Source: an uncultured Ruminococcus sp.
GTDB taxonomy: Bacteria; Bacillota; Clostridia; Oscillospirales; Ruminococcaceae
Reading direction: 5' to 3'
DNA: 6,010 nucleotides
Assembly: GCA_900551505.1 (NCBI GenBank)
Contig: URWK01000084.1
Location: forward strand, 1-6,010
Under the pieces are notes generated by a model. That model did no database searches, was not told where the DNA came from, and saw nothing but the letters and a program-made list of their open reading frames with translations. The position numbers and the translations under genes were made by a program. Below are positions 1-6,010 of this stretch, piece after piece. Numbering within the stretch: the stretch's first letter is position 1; every line of letters starts with the position of its first letter.

Positions 1-43
1 ATTTATATACCAACATCTCGCGCAACCATGTTAGTTTCGCGCC
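1..43. other. Unassigned contig-end segment
   Basis: This short stretch lies outside the C homopolymer and carries no recognisable gene. An imperfect inverted repeat (CGCG near 19-22 against CGCG at 38-41, with a mismatched middle) is visible but has no T-tract after it. Because it is joined to the rest of the window only through a long homopolymer, it may come from another locus or be an assembly error. It should not be assumed to be the true upstream neighbour of glmU. Confidence 0.4.
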
Positions 44-44
44 G

Positions 45-81
<37 letters not shown>

Positions 82-111
82 GAATATTTTTAACATGAGC
101 AGGTAAAAATA

Positions 112-140
112 TTGAATTAACAAAAAAATAGTGATATAAT
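112..140 (+). promoter_or_regulatory. Sigma-A-type promoter of glmU
   Basis: A -35 element TTGAAT (112-117) and a perfect -10 TATAAT (135-140) are separated by the optimal 17 bp. A TG dinucleotide at 132-133, one base before the -10, makes it an extended -10 promoter. The region upstream (83-111) is AT-rich, as an UP element would be. Transcription would start near 147, giving a leader of roughly 27 nt with the glmU ribosome-binding site at 156-163. This is the only convincing promoter in the window and may drive pth and mfd by read-through. Confidence 0.82.
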
Positions 141-173
141 TAAAAACACATAAACAGAAAGGATAGTATTTTT

Positions 174-1565
174 ATGGATAATGTTATAATTCTTGCAGGC
201 GGACAGGGAAAAAGAATGAAAGCCGAAATTCCGAAACCTATGTTCAAAGTCCTCGGAGAACCAATGCTTGAATGGGTTATAAAGGCGTGCGAAGGTGCAG
301 GTCTTTCAAAACTCTGCATAGTCAAAGGCTATATGGCTGATTATATAGACGAATACCTTAACGGAAGATACGAAACCGTTCTTCAGTCGGAAAGACTCGG
401 TACAGGTCACGCCGTTATGCAAGCCATACCATTCCTCGAAAAGAACATTGACGGCAATACGCTTGTTCTCTGCGGAGATGCTCCGTTCATAGACAGCAAC
501 ACCATCAGCAAGGCACTTGAACTTCACAAAAAAGAAAACAATTCAGTAACCGTAATCACTTCAATTATGGAAAACCCTGACGGATACGGCAGAGTTGTAA
601 GAGGCGACAACGGCATTACCTGCATAGTTGAACAGAAAGACGCTACCGATGAGCAGAAGAAAATTAAGGAAATAAATTCGGGGGCTTACTGGTTCAGAAC
701 TGCTGATTTGCTCGAAGCCCTCGGAGAACTCACTCAGAATAACGCCCAGGGTGAATATTACCTTACAGATACAGTTTTCATTGCTCTTAACAAGGGCAAG
801 AGAGCGGACGCTTACATTTCAGAAAATCCGGACGTTGTAAAGGGTGCTAATGACAGAAAAGGTTTGCTCGAACTCAACACAATAGCAAGAATGAATGTTA
901 TTGAAAAGCACCTTGAAAACGGCGTTGAATTTACCTGTCTTGACGGTGTAATAATCGGCAGGGACGTTGAAATCGGTCAGGGTACTGAAATTCTTGCGGG
1001 AACTGTTCTCAGAGGTAACACTAAAATCGGTAAAAACTGCGTTCTCAATAACTGCATTATCGAGAATACCGAAATCGGCGACAATGTAAAACTCAATTAC
1101 GTTCAGGCTTACGATGCAAAGGTTGAAGATAATGTAAAGATTGGACCATTCGTACAGCTCAGACCTAACACGGTTATAAAGAGCGGTGTCAAGATTGGCG
1201 ACTTCGTGGAAATCAAAAATTCTACAGTCGGCGAAAATACCGCTGTTGCACACCTTACATATATCGGCGATGCCGATGTTGGTAAGAAAGTTAATTTCGG
1301 TTGCGGTACTACCATTGCAAACTATGATGGTATCCACAAAAACAGAACAGTAATCGGCGACAATTCATTTATCGGCTGTAATACAAACCTTGTCGCACCT
1401 GTAACTCTCGGCAAGGGTGTATACACTGCGGCAGGAACTACAGTAACCAAGAATATCCCTGATTATGCACTTGCACTTGACAGAGGTACTCTTAAAGTAA
1501 AATCAGGCTACAGTCTGAAGAAACTTAAAGGCAAGCTTGATATTCCTGAAGAAAAGAAAGATTAA
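174..1565 (+). CDS. glmU: Bifunctional UDP-GlcNAc pyrophosphorylase / glucosamine-1-P N-acetyltransferase
   Basis: This cytoplasmic enzyme acetylates glucosamine-1-phosphate with acetyl-CoA, then couples the product to UTP to make UDP-GlcNAc, the precursor of peptidoglycan and wall polymers. The 463 residues match the usual family length (about 455-460). The N-terminal uridylyltransferase domain (about 1-228) shows the nucleotide loop LAGGQGKRM (7-15), Lys21 in IPKP, QSERLGTGHA (71-80), Mg-binding Asp102 in CGDAPF, EINSG (166-170), GEYYLTD (193-199) and Asn226 (E. coli Asn227). The C-terminal left-handed beta-helix of hexapeptide repeats (about 255-425) carries Arg330, Lys348, the catalytic-base candidate His360 (E. 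coli His363), Tyr363, Asn374, NYDG (383-386) and Lys389. The end (442-463) is lysine-rich. The ATG is set by AGAAAGGA at 156-163, 10 nt upstream. The loop has Gly9 and Lys13 where E. coli has Ala and Thr. Both active sites look intact. GlmU acts as a trimer in the family. Confidence 0.97.
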   Translation: MDNVIILAGGQGKRMKAEIPKPMFKVLGEPMLEWVIKACEGAGLSKLCIVKGYMADYIDEYLNGRYETVLQSERLGTGHAVMQAIPFLEKNIDGNTLVLCGDAPFIDSNTISKALELHKKENNSVTVITSIMENPDGYGRVVRGDNGITCIVEQKDATDEQKKIKEINSGAYWFRTADLLEALGELTQNNAQGEYYLTDTVFIALNKGKRADAYISENPDVVKGANDRKGLLELNTIARMNVIEKHLENGVEFTCLDGVIIGRDVEIGQGTEILAGTVLRGNTKIGKNCVLNNCIIENTEIGDNVKLNYVQAYDAKVEDNVKIGPFVQLRPNTVIKSGVKIGDFVEIKNSTVGENTAVAHLTYIGDADVGKKVNFGCGTTIANYDGIHKNRTVIGDNSFIGCNTNLVAPVTLGKGVYTAAGTTVTKNIPDYALALDRGTLKVKSGYSLKKLKGKLDIPEEKKD

Positions 1566-1587
1566 CTTACCGAAAAAACACATATAT

Positions 1588-1632
1588 GACTTTACAGCCC
1601 CCTTTTTCTCTGAAAAACAGGGGCTTAAAGTC
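1588..1632 (+). terminator. Long imperfect hairpin between glmU and pth; possible weak terminator
   Basis: The outer arms pair GACTTTA (1588-1594) with TAAAGTC (1626-1632). After one bulged C (1595), AGCCCC (1596-1601) pairs with GGGGCT (1620-1625). Beyond a small internal bulge (1602, 1618-1619), TTTTTC (1603-1608) pairs with GAAAAA (1612-1617), leaving a TCT loop. That is about 19 base pairs. The sequence just downstream, TTGTATAAATAAAA, is not a proper T-tract, so strong intrinsic termination is doubtful. Partial termination, an mRNA-stabilising 3' structure or an RNA processing site are alternatives. The structure is seen directly; its role is inferred. Confidence 0.5.
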
Positions 1633-1670
1633 TTGTATAAATAAAAGAATACTGAAAGGCTTTTGAGAAT

Positions 1671-2285
1671 ATGAGTATATGGGATAAGTTCAGAGAAATT
1701 TCAGGTGCTGCGGGCAAACCCGAATTTCTGATAGTAGGACTTGGAAATGTGGGCATTCAATACGAAAATACCCGACACAATGCAGGTTTCATCGAGATTG
1801 ACAGACTGGCAGAAAAGTACGGCGTGAAAATTAACAGGCTTAAATTCAAATCGAATTGTGAAGAAGCCACTATTTCAGGCAAAAAATGTTTGCTTATGAA
1901 GCCTAATACCTACATGAATAACAGCGGTGAAGCCGTAGTTGAGGCAATGAATTTCTATAAGATACCCGTTGAGAACGTCATTGTAATATATGACGATATT
2001 TCACTTGAACCGGGCAAAATGAGAATAAGAAGAAAAGGTACTCACGGCGGTCACAACGGTATAAGAAGCATTATTGACCTTACAGGGAGCGAGGACTTCC
2101 CGAGAATAAAAATCGGTGTGGGCAAAAAACCTCACCCCGATTACAACCTTGCCGACTGGGTTCTTTCAAAGTTCAAACCCGATGAAATGAAGCAATTGCA
2201 GGAACTCAGCGATGCTGTTTGTGAAAGCGTGGAACTTATAATAACAGGCGATATTGAAAAGGCTATGAACCGCCACAATTCATAA
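1671..2285 (+). CDS. pth: Peptidyl-tRNA hydrolase (Pth / SpoVC)
   Basis: This cytoplasmic esterase cleaves peptidyl-tRNAs that drop off ribosomes, recycling tRNA; it is essential in most bacteria. The 204 residues include an N-terminal extension of about 16 before the core strand FLIVGLGN; E. coli Pth has 194 residues and starts closer to its core. Key residues are in place: Asn26 (GLGN), catalytic His36 in NTRHNAGF (33-40), Asn83 in PNTYMNNSG (78-86), Asp108 in YDDISLEPG (107-115), and Asn129 in GTHGGHNG (123-130). These correspond to E. coli Asn10, His20, Asn68, Asp93 and Asn114. Residue 27 is Val where the family motif GLGNPG has Pro. The ATG is preceded by GAAAGG at 1654-1659, 11 nt away. 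The gene lies between glmU and mfd, as in the extended Bacillus cluster, where it is called spoVC. Without a clear promoter of its own it is probably read from glmU. Confidence 0.96.
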   Translation: MSIWDKFREISGAAGKPEFLIVGLGNVGIQYENTRHNAGFIEIDRLAEKYGVKINRLKFKSNCEEATISGKKCLLMKPNTYMNNSGEAVVEAMNFYKIPVENVIVIYDDISLEPGKMRIRRKGTHGGHNGIRSIIDLTGSEDFPRIKIGVGKKPHPDYNLADWVLSKFKPDEMKQLQELSDAVCESVELIITGDIEKAMNRHNS

Positions 2286-2318
2286 ACCCCTGAATGTAAG
2301 TTTACCGATTCGCAGGGT

Positions 2319-2365
2319 TCGGGGGCGGATTTCATACAACTTAGTTGTATGAAATCCGCCCCCGA
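2319..2365. repeat. Perfect 22-bp-arm palindrome upstream of mfd
   Basis: The arms 2319-2340 and 2344-2365 are exact reverse complements over 22 bp, separated by a three-base TTA loop. The outer part of each arm is G/C-rich (CGGGGGCGG against CCGCCCCCG); the inner part is mixed (ATTTCATACAAC). On the + strand it is followed by TAAAAAATAAAG, not a T-tract. The minus-strand continuation (AACCCTGCG) also lacks one, so it is not a textbook intrinsic terminator in either direction. Its perfection, symmetry and intergenic position resemble dispersed REP-like palindromic elements. It could also act as an mRNA-stabilising hairpin or a terminator for pth. It ends 31 bp before the mfd start and does not cover the mfd ribosome-binding site at 2380-2386. 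Confidence 0.85.
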
Positions 2366-2396
2366 TAAAAAATAAAGAAAAGGGAGAACAAATTGA

Positions 2397-5300
2397 ATGG
2401 AGATTTTTCGCAGGGTAATAAAGGAGTTGCCGACAGTACGGGACTTAGATAAAGTCATTCAGGAAAAAGACAGCCCCGTATGTGTCACAGGTCTTTCGGG
2501 TATCCATAAGGCACAGCTTGTCTATGCACTGACGGAAAACGAAAGAATTTCGCTGATTGTTTCGGACAGCGAAGCAGCCGCAAGGAAAATTTGTGATGAT
2601 ATAAACATGATGGCAGATAAACAAATTGCCTTTTTCTATCCGTCAAAAGAGTTTGTGTTTACGTCAATGGAGGGAGTTTCGAGGGAATACGAACACATAA
2701 GGCTTGAAACACTTTCAAATGTCATAAAGGGCAACTGCAAAGTCATTTCCGCAAGTATAGAAGCAGTTATGCAAATGACTGTACCAAAAAATGTACTCGA
2801 GGAAAATATACTTGAAATCAATTCAGAAAAAGAATTTGATATTCAGCAGATAAGCCGTAAACTTGTTTCAATGGGCTATGTGAAAAGCGAAAAAACCGAA
2901 GGTGTTTCGCAATTCTCAGTTAGGGGAAGTATCTTTGATATTTTCCCCGTAGGTTCTCAGCAACCTGTCAGAATAGAATTGTGGGGCGATGAAATCGACA
3001 GCATAAATTACTTCGATGCCGAAACCCAGAGAAGAACCGAATCTATTGAAAAATTCTTTGTTGCACCTGCTCTTGAAACGATTTTCGACAGAAACGTGCT
3101 TACCGAAAAAATAGAACAGTTGCAGAACAGCCTTACAAAGAGCAGGCACAACGACAAAGTAAGCAGTAAACTTCAATATGACATAGAATTACTGAAAAGC
3201 GATGTTGTTATTTCAAATGCCGACAAATATATGCCGTTGATTTATGACGGCTTCGACACAACGGTTTTTTCATATGTAAATACGGTCTGGTTAAGCGAAT
3301 ATTCCGCACTTTACGAACGTGCAAAAAATATTCTCAGTCAGCACACACAAGACTTATCCTTACTGCTTGACGAAGGCGAACTCTGCAAAAGGCTTGAAGG
3401 CTATGTTCTCAGTTTCAGCAAGGTAAAATTCCATGCTGAAAAATGTCCTTGTATCTGGCTGAATACTTTTATGCAGGGCAGTGAACACATTGAATACAAG
3501 AAACTTTTTCATATCGAAGCTTCCCAGAATTCGGCATGGGGCGGTGAAATGCGTCAGCTTACCGATGATTTGAGTTCATATTGCAGGAACGGTTACAGAG
3601 TTATCCTCATGGCAGGAAGCGAAAAGACACTTCCCATAATAAAAGACGATTTGAATAACAGTGGTATTCCCTGCGATATTATCAGCCGGGACGAATGTTT
3701 ATTAAAAGGCAGAGTTCTGCTTATGTGCGGAAGCCTTTCGGCAGGTTTTGAATACCCCGAAAACAAAATTGCCGTAGTCACTCAGGCGAAAGCTATGCAG
3801 GCTAAACGCAGAAAGCTTAGAAAGCACAGCAGAGGCGAAGAAATCCGCAATCTTTCTGATATCTCGGTTGGTGACCTTGTGGTTCACGCCCTGCACGGAA
3901 TAGGAAGATTTGCAGGAATAAAAAAACTTGAACTTGAAGGCATAACCAAAGACTATATCACAATTCAATACGCAGGAACAGACACTTTATATGTCCCCGT
4001 TACGCAACTCGACATGGTGAGCAGGTATATAAGCGGTGGCAGAAGCGAAGGCGTTAAGCTTAACAAACTTTCTTCGACCGAATGGCAGAGAACACGCAAC
4101 AACGTTAAAAAGGCTGTAAAGGATATGGCTGGGGAACTCATAGCACTTTACGCAAAAAGACAGCAGTCAAAGGGTTTTGCGTTCTCGGAAGATGATTCCA
4201 TGCAGAGAGATTTTGAAGAACGTTTCCCTTATACCGAAACAGATGACCAGTTGCAGAGCATAGAGGAAATTAAAGCCGACATGATGAAGCAACAGCCTAT
4301 GGACAGATTATTGTGCGGTGATGTCGGTTTCGGGAAAACGGAAGTCGCCTTGCGTGCAGCTTTTAAATGCGTACTTGACGGGAAACAATGTGCTATTCTC
4401 GTACCTACAACGGTTCTTGCACTGCAACATTACCAGACTGCACTGAAGCGATTTGAATATTTTCCTATAAAAGTTGAATTGCTTTCACGTTTCAGAACTC
4501 CAAAACAACAAACCGAAATTCTCAAGAACCTTAAACTCGGTAAGATAGATATAATTATCGGTACTCACAGGCTTGTGCAGAAAGATGTTATCTTCAAGGA
4601 CTTAGGGCTTGCGATAATTGACGAAGAACAACGTTTCGGGGTCGCACACAAGGAGAAATTCAAAAAGTCCTTTGTGGGAATTGACGTACTCACCCTTTCG
4701 GCAACTCCTATCCCGAGAACTCTCAATATGGCTATGAGCGGTATCCGTGATATGTCCGTAATTGAAGAACCTCCGCAAGACAGACACCCCGTACAGACTT
4801 ATGTACTCGAACACAATACAGGTGTACTCGTTCAGGCTATCTCCAAGGAGCTTAAAAGAGGCGGTCAGGTTTACTATATTCACAACAGAATTGACACGAT
4901 AACGGCTTGTACCGCAAGATTACAGCAACTTTTACCCGAAGCAAGAATTGCCTATGCTCACGGTCAGATGACCGAAGAAAAAATGTCTGAAATCTGGCGA
5001 CAGCTTGTAGAACATGAAATAGATGTACTTGTATGCACTACGATTATCGAAACGGGGGTAGACGTTCCGAATGTAAATACCCTTATAATCGAAGATGCCG
5101 ACTATTTAGGTCTTTCGCAACTCTATCAGTTAAGGGGACGTGTGGGACGTTCAAACAGGAGAGCTTACGCATATTTCACATTCAGGAAAGAAAAAGTTCT
5201 TACGGAAGTCGCACAGAAAAGACTTAACGCAATCAAGGAATTTACACAGTTCGGAAGCGGTTTCAGAATTGCACTGCGTGACCTTGAAATTAGAGGAGCG

Positions 5301-5888
5301 GGCGGAATACTCAGCGGAAAACAACACGGTCATATGGAAGCTGTCGGTTATGATATGTACCTTAAACTTCTCTCGGAAGCCATCGCCGAAGAAAAGGGCG
5401 AAGCTCCGCCGGAAGACACAATAGAATGTACCGTTGATGTCCAGATTGACGCACACATTCCGGAAACTTACATTGAAAGCCTTAACCAGCGACTTGACAT
5501 TTACAAGAAAATCGCCACTGTCAAGACCGAAGAAGACAAATCTGATATCATTGATGAACTTATCGACCGTTACGGAGAACCGCCGAAGTCTGTCACCGGT
5601 CTTCTCAAGGTCGCTATGCTCAGAAATACAGCTATCGAACTTGGTATAACCGAAATCACACAGAGAAACGGCTGTCTTGTGTTCTATACCGTACTTGTCA
5701 CCGCTCAGCAATTGCTTGACCTTTCTGACTCTTTCAACGGAAGAGTTTCTTTCACGGAAATCAAAAAGCCAAATGTAAGTGTAAGAATTGAAAAGAACGA
5801 AAATCCCGTAAAGCTTATGGAAAAGGTTCTTTCAATCATGCTCGAAACCAAACACAGAGAAGCTAAGCAACTTCCGCAGAAAAATTAA
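2397..5888 (+). CDS. mfd: Transcription-repair coupling factor Mfd
   Basis: Mfd is a DNA translocase that removes RNA polymerase stalled at lesions and recruits UvrA for nucleotide-excision repair. The 1163 residues fit the family (E. coli 1148). The UvrB-like N-terminal part (about 1-340) has a degenerate, non-catalytic P-loop (TGLSGIHKA, 31-39), FFYPSKEFVF (79-88) and the UvrB-homology region VRGSIFDIFPVG (175-186). The RNA polymerase-interacting Tudor-like domain (about 488-545) contains GDLVVHALHGIGRF and LYVPVTQLDMVSRY. The RecG-like helicase core has Walker A GDVGFGKTE (641-649, Lys647), VPTTVLA (669-675), GTHRL (722-726), DEEQ (742-745), SATPIPRTL (768-776), TTIIETGVDVPN (881-892) and QLRGRVGRS (911-919). 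The translocation (TRG) motif spans about 953-980, including LRDLEIRGAG. A C-terminal regulatory domain (about 1010-1150) follows. The ATG is supported by AAGGGAG at 2380-2386, 10 nt upstream. All key motifs are intact. It is probably transcribed from upstream through the palindrome. Confidence 0.98.
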   Translation: MEIFRRVIKELPTVRDLDKVIQEKDSPVCVTGLSGIHKAQLVYALTENERISLIVSDSEAAARKICDDINMMADKQIAFFYPSKEFVFTSMEGVSREYEHIRLETLSNVIKGNCKVISASIEAVMQMTVPKNVLEENILEINSEKEFDIQQISRKLVSMGYVKSEKTEGVSQFSVRGSIFDIFPVGSQQPVRIELWGDEIDSINYFDAETQRRTESIEKFFVAPALETIFDRNVLTEKIEQLQNSLTKSRHNDKVSSKLQYDIELLKSDVVISNADKYMPLIYDGFDTTVFSYVNTVWLSEYSALYERAKNILSQHTQDLSLLLDEGELCKRLEGYVLSFSKVKFHAEKCPCIWLNTFMQGSEHIEYKKLFHIEASQNSAWGGEMRQLTDDLSSYCRNGYRVILMAGSEKTLPIIKDDLNNSGIPCDIISRDECLLKGRVLLMCGSLSAGFEYPENKIAVVTQAKAMQAKRRKLRKHSRGEEIRNLSDISVGDLVVHALHGIGRFAGIKKLELEGITKDYITIQYAGTDTLYVPVTQLDMVSRYISGGRSEGVKLNKLSSTEWQRTRNNVKKAVKDMAGELIALYAKRQQSKGFAFSEDDSMQRDFEERFPYTETDDQLQSIEEIKADMMKQQPMDRLLCGDVGFGKTEVALRAAFKCVLDGKQCAILVPTTVLALQHYQTALKRFEYFPIKVELLSRFRTPKQQTEILKNLKLGKIDIIIGTHRLVQKDVIFKDLGLAIIDEEQRFGVAHKEKFKKSFVGIDVLTLSATPIPRTLNMAMSGIRDMSVIEEPPQDRHPVQTYVLEHNTGVLVQAISKELKRGGQVYYIHNRIDTITACTARLQQLLPEARIAYAHGQMTEEKMSEIWRQLVEHEIDVLVCTTIIETGVDVPNVNTLIIEDADYLGLSQLYQLRGRVGRSNRRAYAYFTFRKEKVLTEVAQKRLNAIKEFTQFGSGFRIALRDLEIRGAGGILSGKQHGHMEAVGYDMYLKLLSEAIAEEKGEAPPEDTIECTVDVQIDAHIPETYIESLNQRLDIYKKIATVKTEEDKSDIIDELIDRYGEPPKSVTGLLKVAMLRNTAIELGITEITQRNGCLVFYTVLVTAQQLLDLSDSFNGRVSFTEIKKPNVSVRIEKNENPVKLMEKVLSIMLETKHREAKQLPQKN

Positions 5889-5932
5889 CCCGATTACTTT
5901 ACCGGAAGTTTTCACCTCATTTCAGTTTACGG

Positions 5933-6010
<78 letters not shown>

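Noticed and set aside
19..41. Imperfect inverted repeat as a terminator of an upstream gene
   Set aside because: Pairing is interrupted, there is no T-tract, and the segment may not belong to this locus.
819..1337. A 172-codon open frame on the minus strand inside glmU
   Set aside because: It lies wholly antisense to the conserved acetyltransferase domain and its translation shows no recognisable domain. It is best explained by the codon pattern of glmU.
1636..1641. TATAAA as a possible -10 box for a pth promoter
   Set aside because: No acceptable -35 element lies 16-18 bp upstream, where the hairpin arm sits. The match is expected by chance in AT-rich DNA.
2285..2319. A second hairpin between AACCC...TG after the pth stop and CAGGGTT
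   Set aside because: The stem is short, with a bulge and a large, weakly structured interior, and no T-tract follows. It might stack on the palindrome, but the support is too thin to list as a feature.
2345..2373. TTGTAT with 17-bp spacing to AAAAAT as an mfd promoter
   Set aside because: Both boxes match consensus poorly, and the -35 lies inside the palindrome arm, so it would be fortuitous.
2487..2513. Degenerate P-loop at the N-terminus of Mfd as a damaged active site
   Set aside because: Loss of the functional Walker motif in the UvrB-like region is normal for Mfd. The working ATPase site is at residues 641-648.
5151..5711. A 186-codon open frame on the minus strand inside the 3' part of mfd
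   Set aside because: It is antisense to well-conserved mfd motifs and is Phe/Ser/Cys-rich, as is typical of a shadow frame. No separate promoter or product is supported.

Overview
The window looks like one short assembled contig from a low-GC Gram-positive bacterium. The best guess is a gut Clostridia lineage of the Ruminococcus/Oscillospiraceae type. The signs are AT-rich intergenic DNA, purine-rich Shine-Dalgarno sites (AGAAAGGA, GAAAGG, AAGGGAG), ATG starts, and the order glmU-pth-mfd, a condensed form of the Bacillus glmU-prs-ctc-spoVC(pth)-fin-mfd block. The taxonomic call is inference; there is no rRNA or other marker here.

Layout, all genes on the + strand. Positions 1-43 are a short unassigned stretch, followed by a C homopolymer (45-75, then G, then 77-81). 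A good sigma-A-type promoter (112-140) precedes glmU (174-1565), which encodes bifunctional UDP-GlcNAc pyrophosphorylase/glucosamine-1-phosphate acetyltransferase. A 105-bp gap with a long imperfect hairpin (1588-1632) leads to pth (1671-2285), peptidyl-tRNA hydrolase. A 111-bp gap with a perfect 22-bp-arm palindrome (2319-2365) leads to mfd (2397-5888), the transcription-repair coupling factor. About 45 bp later the contig ends in a G homopolymer (5934-5972) and a poly-A tail. The homopolymer ends are most probably sequencing or assembly artefacts.

The three genes are complete, intact and conserved. They do housekeeping jobs in cell-wall precursor synthesis, recycling of stalled peptidyl-tRNAs, and clearing of RNA polymerase stalled at DNA lesions. 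They do not form one pathway. Only glmU has a convincing promoter, so the cluster may be largely co-transcribed, with the two intergenic hairpins adjusting read-through or RNA stability.

I found no new multi-gene system, CRISPR array, mobile element or RNA gene. The most interesting non-coding signal is the perfect palindrome before mfd. Its 11-nt outer edge (TTCGGGGGCGG) recurs exactly where the contig degenerates into homopolymer upstream of glmU. This suggests a dispersed palindromic repeat family whose copies may also have caused the contig to break.
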